The position numbers were made by a program, and so were the translations under genes. A stretch of DNA of 64,000 nucleotides, taken from the NCBI GenBank assembly GCA_012934845.2, contig WNNJ02002496.1, positions 1 through 64,000 on the forward strand. Direction: 5' to 3'. This stretch comes from Pomphorhynchus laevis. Taxonomy: Eukaryota; Acanthocephala; Palaeacanthocephala; Echinorhynchida; Pomphorhynchidae. The stretch's first letter is position 1, and each line of letters begins with the position of its first letter. Of this stretch, positions 24,611-30,669 are shown one piece after another. Under the pieces are notes generated by a model. It did not search any database. It had not been told where the DNA came from and saw only the letters and a program-made list of their open reading frames with translations.

Positions 24611-26508
24611 CATCTGATTAAGCTGCGATCCGGAAAATTCGACCAAAAAGTTTGTTTTCTTGACGTTTCGCTCTTCTAGGGCTTTTTTAAAATTGTAATT
24701 AGCTAGAACACTTATAAATTTTCTATATATATAGACTTATATATAACACTTATATATTCAGAGTATAACTTTATATATATAAATTAGAGATGTGATTCAA
24801 CCAGGACTGTCTATTACAAATATCTGCCTCTTTCTATATATAGAGAATTTCATGCTTCATCAATGCAAGACGGCATACCGTTTCGACTTTGAGAAGCCTC
24901 ATCAGTTGCAGCACATACAGTGAATACACATGAAAAACATACTATATATAGATTAAAGCAGAAAGAATTTACTATATGCTAATTGCATGGCGTAGCTTTC
25001 GCTTTTGAAGTCAATTCAATGCAATGAATTCTTTTCAGTGTAATAGACATCAGCGGGATCATTAATTGATCAATAAAATAAACAAGAAAGGAAGTACCGC
25101 AGCCTGGGATCTTCAGAAGATCAATAACTAAATTAGAGATGTAATTCAACCAGGACTGTCTATTACACCTATCTGCCTCTTTCTATAAATAGAGAATTTC
25201 ATGCTTCATCACTTCAAGACGGCATACAGTCTCGGCTTTCAGAAGCCTCTTCAAGTTGCAGCACATACAGTTGCTGCACAAAGTCATTTATTGATCAATA
25301 AAATAAAAAAGAAAGGATGAAGATTTAGGCGGTGCTACCTTCTTTCTTGTTTATTTTATTGATCAATTAATGATATATATAGAGAGAGTTATGAGCAGCG
25401 CTCGTAAGTTGCTGGCCTGGATTATCTAGCAATGCGTTCATATATTTTGATCGTAAAACAGAAAACAGGCAAGACAAATATTTCTTTATTTCAACGTTTC
25501 GCCTCTCGGCTTCGTCAGGAAAATTGTAATTTGCTAGAACACTTATCAATCATTTATATCAATCATTAATCAATCATTCTAATATGTGACAATGTGAATT
25601 ATAATTCAGTTATTTTAATTCACTTATAATTCTAGCGTGAATGCAAGAGACGCAAATGGAAACATTTTACAAAATAAAAGAAAATTTTACAAAAAATAAA
25701 AGAAAACAAAATAATTTTTAAATTTTTAAAAGTTTTGCAAAAAAATTTGCAATAAACGATCCATTATTGATAAATAATTATTGGAGCTGGATCGAAGATT
25801 TGATCCAGCTTTAAAAGTTATTTAGAATAATATACACTATATAATCAAATTTCATCAGGGGAAATACGTCATTAGCACGTGTTTGGCTCTGCTGCTATGC
25901 TTGATCGAGGATTAGGTGTCGAAACCAGATATCATATCAGTTCATCCAGATGACCTTTAATCCTCATCCTGATACATCGTCTGTTATTTAATAGTCAATT
26001 CATAAAAACTCACTTTTATTTAAAATTTCACCTTTTTTAACTTGATATAAATATAAATTATATAAAATATTATATAATTATTTATTATTTATCTTTATTT
26101 ATAAAATAAATAAAATATTTATTTTATCATATAAAATAATTAATATTATAATATTATATACTATTATATAATATTTTATTTAATAAAATATTATAAAATA
26201 CGTTACTCAGTTATCTGATCTGATTTTACGACTCAAATAAATATTTTAAGTAATTGAATCAGCCAAACTGTTGCTTAAATTATTTTAAGATTTATCAGTA
26301 CATTGTGTTTTATATATCGCCTTAAATTTATTTACTTTAGGTTACCTCATTCCTCTTCTATGCCGCATTATCAATCATGGCTGCTGTTGTATTCATATTA
26401 CTTGGTCATCGATACGATAAAGTCAAAGAACATATGGAGAAAAGCTTGATAAGTAGCCGAATTGAAACGGACTTTAAAATCGATCCTTTCCTACCTCCAA
26501 TAAGCTAA
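1120..26508 (+). CDS. SLC15-type proton-coupled oligopeptide transporter, 13 exons, 5' end outside window
   Basis: This gene encodes a plasma-membrane proton/di- and tripeptide symporter of the PTR2/POT family. Exons are 1120-1197, 1571-1653, 1700-1765, 1815-1949, 2581-2702, 2751-2832, 5699-5863, 9708-9754, 11459-11584, 13202-13301, 13348-13479, 17255-17362 and 26341-26508. All junctions are GT-AG with compatible phases. After a 2-nt partial codon they sum to 470 codons including TAA. Conserved POT stretches seen are YALAFGVMAIL, PCFWSLFDQLGSTW, KPDQIQALNSVL and WQIPQYLIITFAEVLFAVNG (the TM10 glutamate is present). A weakly conserved, Ser/Asn-rich insert encoded by exons 5699-13301 matches the large extracellular loop of animal PEPTs. 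The N-terminal ~200 residues are missing because the gene starts left of the window. The last intron is 9 kb and full of transposons. Identity is recalled from PEPT1/PEPT2 sequences; the loop exons are the least certain. Confidence 0.93.
1571..1653 (+). CDS. Transporter exon b
   Basis: The acceptor is TTCGTAG and the donor ACT|GTAAGT. It finishes the glycine codon begun in exon a, continues the helix as FFIGGMRFFVNRKP, and then enters a cytosolic loop. It ends in phase 0. Confidence 0.92.
1700..1765 (+). CDS. Transporter exon c
   Basis: The acceptor is ATCTTTAG and the donor CAG|GTAATT; both ends are phase 0. It encodes 22 residues rich in Lys and Asp (KSSKDKVPDDKK), the charged intracellular loop before the next membrane pair. 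The flanking introns are only about 46-49 bp. Confidence 0.85.
1815..1949 (+). CDS. Transporter exon d (FDQLGS signature)
   Basis: The acceptor is TTATAG and the donor ATA|GTAAGC, phase 0. It encodes ILFIPIPCFWSLFDQLGS followed by TWTIQA. This is one of the best conserved POT segments (PEPT1 'MFWALFDQQGSRWTLQA'), including the substrate-site tryptophan. Confidence 0.96.
1950..2580 (+). other. Intron, nothing recognised
   Basis: AT-rich intron between exons d and e. No coding or repeat identity was recognised beyond local A/T simple sequence. Confidence 0.6.
2581..2702 (+). CDS. Transporter exon e
   Basis: The acceptor is CTGAAAG and the donor CAG|GTAAAG, ending in phase 2. It encodes KPDQIQALNSVLVLPYVAI and then ERIVYPML, matching PEPT1 'QPDQMQTVNAILIVIMVPIFDAVLYPL'. 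The number of residues between this motif and exon d equals that of human PEPT1. Confidence 0.95.
2751..2832 (+). CDS. Transporter exon f
   Basis: The acceptor is GCTTTTTAG and the donor AAC|GTAAGA. It encodes LLTRMNAGFILASFSFLCAA followed by ILQACIN, a transmembrane helix (PEPT1 'LKKMAVGMVLASMAFVVAAIVQ'). It ends in phase 0 just before the extracellular loop. Confidence 0.95.
2833..4633. other. Intron sequence without recognised genes on the + strand
   Basis: AT-rich intron of the transporter with no recognisable coding or transposon similarity. The antisense peptide candidate and a fold-back MITE lie further right in the same intron. Confidence 0.55.
4634..4964 (-). CDS. Candidate small secreted peptide precursor, two exons, antisense in transporter intron
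   Basis: I do not recognise this gene. On the minus strand an ATG at 4964 opens MKHFKLYFLLFGIVAGVLLQ, a textbook signal peptide with likely cleavage after SAS. An 85-bp GT-AG intron (4861-4777; donor CAAG|GTGAAG, acceptor CAGCTAG) joins two open segments in matching phase to give 81 residues and TAA at 4636-4634. After the signal come a short Ser-rich stretch with one Cys, an RLRR dibasic site, and an acidic/aromatic tail with a second Cys (TCFRDNLYEDIYEF). The layout resembles a neuropeptide or other processed secreted peptide. In-frame ATGs exist upstream (ORF from 5036), so the start is not certain. Local GC is higher than in the surrounding intron. A chance open frame cannot be excluded. 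Confidence 0.35.
5410..5578. mobile_element. Fold-back MITE
   Basis: A ~70-bp inverted repeat (5410-5479 and 5507-5578) is nearly perfect apart from one GAA-length indel and one base change. The loop carries a further copy of CAGGAGCTATCGA. It has no coding capacity and sits in the intron just upstream of transporter exon g. Confidence 0.85.
5699..5863 (+). CDS. Transporter exon g (extracellular loop)
   Basis: The acceptor is AATTTAG and the donor CGT|GTAAGT, both phase 0. It encodes 55 residues, Ser/Thr/Asn-rich with possible N-glycosylation (CTNSSIPSADTSSITASS). This fits the variable extracellular domain of animal PEPTs. Placement rests on open frame, phase, a perfect donor and raised GC, not on sequence identity. 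An alternative acceptor lies at 5713. Confidence 0.72.
5864..7090 (+). other. Intron, nothing recognised
   Basis: AT-rich intron. A weak exon-like stretch near 6140-6190 does not fit the reading phase and was not annotated. Confidence 0.5.
7091..7672 (-). repeat. Two tandem copies of dispersed repeat R (Penelope-linked)
   Basis: Two minus-strand copies (about 7091-7359 and 7366-7672) belong to a family that recurs at 25855-26230, 29943-30310, 30455-30543, 40489-40636 and 61015-61110. The shared words, in element orientation, are CTGATGACCTCTAATCC, ATACATCGTCTGTTATTTAT and a closing ACTCAGTTAGCTGAT. The copies directly follow the 3' side of a Penelope-like coding remnant in the same orientation. 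They could therefore be its terminal (pLTR) repeats. Confidence 0.65.
7690..8640 (-). mobile_element. Penelope-like element remnant (RT C-terminal part), internally repeated
   Basis: The minus-strand frame 7985-7728 encodes CIPYNIKYNTLNNEILRIAT and on. This corresponds to the region after the Penelope RT core, where an arginine-rich 'IPYSLARRI' stretch begins. The same DNA recurs in diverged form at about 8180-8350 and 8500-8640, so three partial copies lie head to tail. The element is broken and old. Flanking copies of repeat R lie on its 3' side. Confidence 0.55.
8641..9560 (+). mobile_element. Decayed LINE fragment (R1/Jockey group)
   Basis: The + frame near 8760-8900 reads VVFLYVDDKLTVSYTIDDL and then DINIKN, a degenerate RT catalytic block ([FY]xDD) followed by the usual 'L.IN..K' stretch. 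Further right comes a GGKLRRSDVL...QQIEF-like segment and, near 9480-9540, a Cys/His-rich tail (FICKFCGG...HVFSCLY). Many stops and frameshifts show it is long dead. The clade is assigned only approximately. Confidence 0.6.
9708..9754 (+). CDS. Transporter exon h (47-nt microexon)
   Basis: The acceptor is TCTATTAG and the donor AAG|GTAGTT. It starts in phase 0 and ends in phase 2, joining exons g and i without breaking frame. It encodes LPIDKSKIPNGKARL plus two bases. Placement rests on phase, splice signals and the sense of the joined loop sequence. Confidence 0.65.
9755..11138 (+). other. Intron, nothing recognised
   Basis: Very AT-rich intron (long ATTATAATAATTTATT-type runs). No element was identified. 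Confidence 0.55.
11139..11312. repeat. 87-bp tandem duplication
   Basis: Two head-to-tail copies of about 87 bp share TACGACATTTATATTACAGT and the following AT-rich sequence. They lie in an intron. Confidence 0.85.
11459..11584 (+). CDS. Transporter exon i (extracellular loop)
   Basis: The acceptor is AAATTTAG (giving the required 1-nt completion of exon h) and the donor CT|GTATGT. It encodes FAVSNSNRMNSTFEMRSTGK, then a stretch ending GYYVLDPGL with a Tyr/Pro/Gly pattern typical of the PEPT loop beta-sandwich. A second acceptor at 11466 would break the phase. Confidence 0.8.
11585..13201 (+). other. Intron, nothing recognised
   Basis: AT-rich intron. A short perfect hairpin (ATCGGACA/TGTCCGAT) sits near 13096-13117. 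No coding or transposon identity was seen. Confidence 0.55.
13202..13301 (+). CDS. Transporter exon j
   Basis: The acceptor is TGTTTCTAG and the donor GAG|GTAAAC. The first base completes the CT left by exon i, and the exon ends in phase 0. It encodes YRLYSDHGYLNYIRL followed by SESYTIIL, which corresponds to the end of the extracellular loop (PEPT1 'GSAYTYIV'). Confidence 0.85.
13348..13479 (+). CDS. Transporter exon k (TM10)
   Basis: The acceptor is GTTATTAG and the donor GAG|GTTTGT, phase 0. It encodes SMLWQIPQYLIITFAEVLFA and then VNGMHFIYSE, nearly colinear with PEPT1 'NMALQIPQYFLLTCGEVVFSVTGLEFSYSQ'. This is the clearest family signature in the window. Confidence 0.97.
13669..14051. 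repeat. 192-bp tandem duplication with internal hairpin
   Basis: Two almost identical copies (13669-13860 and 13861-14051) each end in an inverted repeat of AAACTACTGG / CCAGTAGTTT. This suggests a small hairpin element that was duplicated. Confidence 0.88.
14780..16860 (-). mobile_element. 5'-truncated LINE with RLE-like C-terminal domain, split by a Merlin insertion
   Basis: Minus-strand frames near 16850-16260 encode HEKFHLSRNEFINALSARYG and later HDAIRYILADEFN. They match the 'L....F.DALS.RYGW...C.CG...RHN.IRD' C-terminal domain also present at 18.2 kb. On the other side of the inserted element (15180-14780) the same protein resumes as FHPTVFSTSSGIGKAA. Stops and frameshifts are frequent. 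Only the C-terminal third of the ORF is left. Confidence 0.75.
15187..16139 (+). mobile_element. Merlin-family DNA transposon with intact terminal repeats
   Basis: The terminal inverted repeats begin GGATCTGTGGGAAAA and continue with TTCCCTC and a CTGATATCA block at both ends. An 8-bp target duplication AAAATATG flanks the element (15179-15186 and 16140-16147), as expected for Merlin/IS1016-like elements. The + strand codes for a decayed transposase: a Cys-rich N-terminus (C..INTDC near 15450), then QADETALNHKIKGHRGRAPR and SIIWSDEHKSY (first and second catalytic Asp) and HVHDTVNI. At 953 bp it is short. In-frame stops (for example after SDEHKSY) and loss of the last part of the catalytic domain make it non-autonomous. 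Confidence 0.92.
16861..17254. other. Intron, nothing recognised
   Basis: AT-rich sequence between the antisense LINE and transporter exon l. Nothing was recognised apart from the acceptor ACTTCTAG at its end. Confidence 0.5.
17255..17362 (+). CDS. Transporter exon l (TM11)
   Basis: The acceptor is ACACTTCTAG and the donor GAG|GTAATT, phase 0. It encodes APEALRSVVFAGYLFSNAIG then NVIVTLSAE, matching PEPT1 'APSNMKSVLQAGWLLTVAVGNIIVLIVA'. Confidence 0.96.
17363..17990 (+). other. Start of the 9-kb last intron, nothing recognised
   Basis: AT-rich intronic sequence before the first LINE of this intron. A TGTCC(A/G)TATAATGA motif is repeated at 17710-17745. Confidence 0.5.
18009..18940 (+). mobile_element. 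LINE C-terminal fragment with restriction-like endonuclease-type domain (lineage A)
   Basis: An open frame from about 18009 to 18826 encodes STWLSAKPLVLFRRHLSLRQ, then FQDALAVRYGW, a CSCGADF...H...C zinc knuckle, RHNTVRDFLA and, further on, EARLDIECNG and LLDIVVFNHFAPSY. The last part has the D...(D/E)-type spacing of the PD-(D/E)XK-like tail in a non-LTR lineage common in invertebrates. A frameshift near 18690 moves the final part (GFLIARLAGNALRCSQ) into another frame. The reverse transcriptase half is absent (5' truncation). The antisense copy at 14.8-16.9 kb belongs to the same lineage. Confidence 0.8.
19020..22290 (+). mobile_element. Near-complete LINE with RT and PD-(D/E)XK-like endonuclease (lineage B)
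   Basis: From 19370 a CSIC..LF-CLTSTGR...GSGQTP stretch resembles the N-terminal zinc finger of this lineage. The RT follows: IRAIVVGCTLR (~20330), KLDFHNAFNTVNRDHM (~20520), GVQQGDPLGPLLF (20677) and YLDD (20770). The tail has a CRCG...HGLDC...H finger (~21690) and RPDGGTLVPW...LIWDATC (~21860-21930), the PD..D endonuclease signature. It ends with SIAVESLGVLGKE and TGEPRST...VQRGNAA. Two in-frame stops (20359, 21369) and frameshifts near 20790 and 22000 disable it. The domain order RT then C-terminal endonuclease is that of early-branching R2/NeSL-like elements. The 5' boundary is approximate. Confidence 0.88.
22440..23155 (+). repeat. ~362-bp satellite, subfamily 1 (two monomers)
   Basis: CTCCCGGAGCACAGTTTTAC recurs at 22510 and 22872 (period 362), and the rest of the unit is about 90% alike. 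Each unit contains a GCCT...AGGC pairing, CGAAA, a long hairpin CTGATGGTAG/CTACCATCAG and then CTCGTC. It shares GTCTAG(A/G)AGTGA and GATGAGTG.TGCCGG with subfamily 2, so the two are one family. Confidence 0.88.
23157..24410 (+). repeat. ~364-bp satellite, subfamily 2, with a head-to-head junction
   Basis: CGTCTAGAAGTGACAT recurs at 23501, 23865 and 24244 (periods 364 and 379; the last has a short insertion near 24220). A partial monomer at 23157-23311 is inverted relative to the copy at 23333-23479. This makes a ~145-bp inverted repeat around a ~21-bp spacer. Every monomer keeps CGAAAC, a CCAGTGAGTAC/GTACTCATTGG-type stem and GTC after it. Confidence 0.9.
24411..24555 (+). repeat. Dispersed repeat S related to the 363-bp satellite
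   Basis: This copy contains AAGTCCAGTTATTTAGCAGC, then GGCTCCTGGACCACAGTT and GCGATTTTTCGC. The same order recurs at 41848-41935 and 53915-54005. The AGTCCAG/CTGGACC pairing is also present in satellite monomers. Confidence 0.8.
24556..24606. repeat. (TA)n microsatellite
   Basis: About 50 bp of uninterrupted alternating T and A directly abuts repeat S. Confidence 0.98.
24781..25360 (-). repeat. Tandem ~349-bp hammerhead-bearing monomers
   Basis: AATTAGAGATGT.ATTCAACC recurs with a 349-bp period (24781, 25130). The second unit is shorter. Both carry a hammerhead on the minus strand (intact in the first, mutated in the second at about 25213-25258) and TGATCAATAAAATAAA.AAGAAAGGA downstream. 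An inverted copy of that last segment follows at 25337-25372. The structure resembles retrozyme or Penelope terminal-repeat dimers. Confidence 0.75.
24864..24910 (-). ncRNA. Canonical type I hammerhead ribozyme
   Basis: Read on the minus strand, the stem I strand TGCAA (24910-24906) is followed by CTGATGA (24905-24899). Stem II is GGCTT/AAGTC-type, five pairs with a four-base loop. GAAA (24884-24881) then leads to stem III (ACGG/CCGT) with a TATG loop. The cleavage triplet is GTC (24871-24869) and the returning stem I strand is TTGCA. Every conserved core residue of the hammerhead is present and all three helices form. Self-cleavage after GTC is predicted. Confidence 0.9.
25470..25520 (-). 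ncRNA. Hammerhead-like motif (probably Penelope-type)
   Basis: The minus strand reads CTGACGA, a GCC-GAGA-GGC hairpin, GAAAC, an AAATA/TATTT stem and GTC. One extra A separates the core from stem II and stem I is weak, so activity is doubtful. A diverged relative sharing GTTCTAGC.AATTACAATTTT upstream lies at 24662-24700. Confidence 0.5.
25855..26230 (+). repeat. Repeat R copy
   Basis: A + strand copy of the Penelope-linked repeat (see 7091-7672). It keeps GAGGATTAGGT/ACCTTTAATCCTC pairing around GAAAC and CAGATGA, then ATACATCGTCTGTTATTTAA, and closes with ACTCAGTTATCTGATCTGA. Confidence 0.75.
26341..26508 (+). CDS. Transporter terminal exon m (TM12 and C-tail)
   Basis: The acceptor is TTTACTTTAG, phase 0. 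It encodes SFLFYAALSIMAAVVFILLG, matching PEPT1 'EYILFAALLLVVCVIFAIMA'. A 33-residue charged cytosolic tail ending LPPIS and a TAA at 26506-26508 follow. It lies 9 kb from exon l. Confidence 0.95.
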   Translation, partial: VTSFLFYAALSIMAAVVFILLGHRYDKVKEHMEKSLISSRIETDFKIDPFLPPIS

Positions 26509-27059
26509 AATAGTCATTTCTGCTTATTTTAAAACTAATTAGTCCGTAACAAAATAAGACTTGATGCTATTTAATCGAATCTTTATAATATTTTGCTTTT
26601 GAAAAGAAAATTAAGACGTAAATCTTGCAATCAGCTTTTAGATTTAACAATTTACAAACTTCTTGTCAAGAGAACTGCAATATAAATATTAAATGAAATT
26701 TCTATAGGTTAATTTTAAAATATCATATGAAATGTGCTAGTTAATACGTGCCAATCGTAATTTTATAAAATTACGATTTAATATATTAATATTAAATTAT
26801 ATATAATAATTAAATTATATATTAATATTATATTTTTAATTTTTTTAAATTACGATATAAAAATCGTCAACTTATAATTTGGGCCTGTCGGTAAGACAAT
26901 TACTTACCATTTTTGTTTTCAAAACAAATAATATACAATTTTATAAATTAATAAATTGAATATTTATTATTAAATACTAGTTTATTATTAAATATTAGTT
27001 TAATATTAAATATTCACTTTTTAGTGCTATTGAATATGTATATTTTTACTATTTCAAAC
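26509..27059. other. Downstream of transporter, AT-rich
   Basis: Probable 3' UTR followed by intergenic sequence. A palindromic AATCGTAATTTTATAAAATTACGATT lies near 26755. No gene was seen. Confidence 0.5.
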
Positions 27060-27672
27060 AGGATATGTTTTGCTTAAATCATATGAATAGGTTAAAATGT
27101 AATGCATTACATTGCAAAAATATTGCAATGTAATCGAAATTAATACTGGTATAAAACACTATTTCAGTATTAATTCTACAAAAGAATTTTTAGAACAGAC
27201 AAAAGGAATAAATTTTCAAAATATAAATACATACGATTTTAGTACGCTTTATACAAATCTAGATTTAGTAGATATTAAAGAAGCGTTAGTAAAATTAATT
27301 AACCTTATATTCGGAAAAAGATATACATATATATGTTATAATAATTATAACGCCTATCTAACAAAAATTAAACCATCAAATAAATATAAATATATGGATA
27401 AAATTGAATTAATAGAATCCTTAAATATTTTGATAAATCAAAATTATTTAAAAGTAGGGACATTTATATTTAGACAAGTAAAAGGTGTTCCAATGGGTGG
27501 TAATAGTAGCCCAATTATAGCTGACTTGTTTTTAAGCTTTATAGAATATGAATTTGTTCAGAACTGTTTAAAAAATAAATCTAAATTATATAAATATATG
27601 AAATATGTGTTTCGATATATTGATGATGTATGTGTATTTAACTTAATTAACTATGCAATTAGAATGTTGTAG
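27060..27672 (+). mobile_element. Penelope-like element, RT fragment
   Basis: A 186-codon frame (27112-27672) carries Penelope-type reverse transcriptase blocks: YDFSTLYTN (residues 41-49), KGVPMGGNSSPIIADLF (124-140) and FRYIDD (167-172). These differ from LINE and retroviral RTs by the GxPMG...P..AD block. The GIY-YIG endonuclease region is not seen. It is a partial, non-functional copy that stops just left of the large inverted duplication. Confidence 0.85.
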
Positions 27673-27724
27673 CGGACCACGTCTATTAAAAGATTAATTT
27701 GTTTTCTTCTAATTGTAATCTTAA

Positions 27725-29384
27725 TCTTATTAAATATTTGTATATTAAGTAATAGTGTGGAAATTTCCACACTACAAAATAGTGTAGAAATTGCTATATA
27801 ACCGTTAAAATACACAAATAAGGAACATATTAATTATGGAAAATCGTGTATATATTACAAGTATTACATTCAATAAAATATTAAAAAACGGAAAAATATT
27901 CATTTGCTTAATATATAATTAAATATTATTTATTCAATTAAAATAATTGCACTCTGTTTCTAAAGTAAAGAATTATAATATATGATCTCAACATATTCAC
28001 AACCATTTATAGTACAGTTTTTTAAACATTGTTAAAATTGTTATAAAGAATGAATAAAAAATAAAGAAACACTGAAGCCAAGCATTTAAGCTATTCACAA
28101 ATCAAATAGTGTGATTATCATATTTGCTGATTATGATTTTCTGTTTCAGAAGAAGGCAAGAAATAAATATAAATTTTCGAAAAAGTAATCCACTGGCTTA
28201 AAAACCAGATAATAAAAATTTACCTGAAAGATTTTTACGCTACCCGAAGTCTGTTCAGTTTACATACTATCACAAGCATGTGATTTCATTGTAAATTATT
28301 ATTTGCTGTCTGCAATTTTTAGAGTTACTGGTCCTCTTTGTAAAAAATATTACATATAAAAATAATTAAAATAATAAAATAAAAAGATGTAAATAAAAAC
28401 AATAAAAGATAAATTTAGAAAGCAGTTTACAAAGTTAAAAATCTTAATTGATTTTCATTTAAAATCAAATTAAGGTTTATATTTTATTAATAAACATGCG
28501 TTATAAAAATATTATATTTTATTTAAATTTATATATTTTATAAAAAAAACTGGCGCTTAATCAAACTCAAATGCGTAATATTAGATAAGCATTTGTAATT
28601 TCAAAAAAAAACAAATATTTATTAGAAATTTTGATCCCCTTGTTATCGGAAATAATCTTATACCTAAGTACTGAGCAGGAATTTGTACCAGATAAAAGTA
28701 TAGCCAGGACACTTTTTTCAAATGCATTATATTTCTAAAGTGTACATGTGTAAAGATTGTAAGCTTATACAAGTTTTTTATTTGATAATACTTAAGTACG
28801 CACTTTGAGATATGTAAGATTTTAAATTAAACTTTTTATTTTACTTTAATAAATTCTTAATTCTCCTTATGTAAGCAAAATAACAGTTATGATGCATACT
28901 TGCTAATTAATCGGCATATATTGTTTGATACTCAAAACGAATTAATTATATCTCATATTGTAATAAGGTTTAACTAGCAAATAATTATTTTTTAAGTAAA
29001 TTAGCGTTAATTTACTTAAAATTATAATATTGTCCTGATTTAAAAATAATAACTACTCGATAAGTTAAATTTAAACGCTAGATTACACAAAATAAATGGT
29101 GTCGACGAAACAGTCAGCTCAGATAACTGAGTCTACATATATTAAATTTGATTTTTTATGTAAAATTATTGTTTTGTTCTTCTTCATTTTGATAAATTTT
29201 ATTGCAATCCAATGAATGATATTTGTATTTCACTTCGACTTGTCTTATTAAATATGTACGTATTGCTCACTATAACTAAATACCAGTCCATAACAGAAGA
29301 TGATTAAAAAAACAAAATGTTTTTAGAGCAAAGCAATTAACTTATGCATATCTCTTTTTAATAGTAATCATTTCCACATAACAA
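27725..29384 (+). repeat. Left arm of a ~1.6-kb inverted duplication
   Basis: This is the reverse complement of 30670-32296. Comparison of the arms shows at most a few differences: a one-base A-run indel near 28060, and about 36 bp (holding the perfect palindrome GTGTGGAAATTTCCACAC) present only here near 27741-27772. No recognisable gene lies in the arm. Confidence 0.93.
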
Positions 29385-30669
29385 TATTATATTTTTCGAT
29401 GATGATATTTGCTATTCATGCAATATTTACAGAAGAAGTCAGCTCAGAATGTGTGCCATCATTTTTGTCACACTTGTTTGGAAAGCAGGATATCATAGAC
29501 AAAGGTAGACAAGTACAGACATTATGTTTGATATAGTTGTTTTACCACCTTCTTTAATTTTACAAACTTGGCTTTATGGAATTCATTCTTGAATGGATTT
29601 CATAAACGTACACGCAATAGAAATAGAAACTACTAAAGACATTTTTTGTACTTTATATCTCGAGATTGGCTTTTCTGTCAGGTAGATTTTAAAATTGTTT
29701 TTAAATGTAATGACTCTTATTATATTGTAACGTTTTTTCTAATGTAAAACAATAATTTTACCTTAGAAATTCAAAACTAGAAAATTAGATTTTAAAAACT
29801 TTATTTTTTATTTTTTTGTGATTTAAAAAAGTAATCAAATTCACATCAACCTAAAATTATTAAAAATAAATATAAACTCTTAAGCTGGAAATTTGTATCG
29901 ATAATAAATAATATAATTTGTATTACAATAATATACAACATTCCTGAATGTCATCAGAAGAAATAAGTAATTATAATGAATTTAGCCCGCTGCTGTTTTG
30001 AGTCTAAGAATAGGGGCCGACACCTGATAGAATAGCAGTTCCTCCTGATGCCCTCTAATCCTTATTCTGATAAATCGTCTGTTATTTATTAGTCAATTCA
30101 TTAAAATTTATTTTTATTTAAAATTTCAATTTTTTATTTTAACTTGATTTAAATTATAAATTATTTAACTTGATAAAACTATTAAAATCTTATAAAATCA
30201 TATAACAATTATTTACAATTATTTATTATTTAATTATTTACATTTTATTTAGCGTTATTTTTAATCTATATATAATATAATAATATAATACTCAGTTAGC
30301 TGATCTGATTAAAAATAAAGAATTTAATTAAAGTATATATAATATAATAATATCTTATAACAATTAAATTAAATTAATTTTTTATTTTTATATAAAAAAT
30401 CTTATAACAATTATTTTATTATTTAATTATTAAATTTTGATCTATAATCTATAAGATTATAGATCGTCTGCTATTCATTAGTCAATTCATTAAAATTGAT
30501 TTTTATTTAAAATTTCAATTATTAAGTTTAACTTGATATATGTTATATGAAATCTTATATAAAATAATTAAATTATTTATAACTATTTAACATTATTTAT
30601 AATTTTATTATTTTATGAATAACTAAATAATAAATTAAATAATAAATTTATATTAAATTTATATAATTT
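29385..30669. other. Spacer of the inverted duplication, with repeat R copies
   Basis: The 1285-bp spacer holds a nearly full repeat R copy (29943-30310, + strand) and a partial one (30455-30543). The remainder is AT-rich and unassigned. Confidence 0.75.

Noticed and set aside
28581-28772. Identical short ORFs at 28581-28772 (-) and 31282-31473 (+)
   Set aside because: They are the same sequence in the two arms of the inverted duplication, with no domain, signal or codon pattern supporting a gene.
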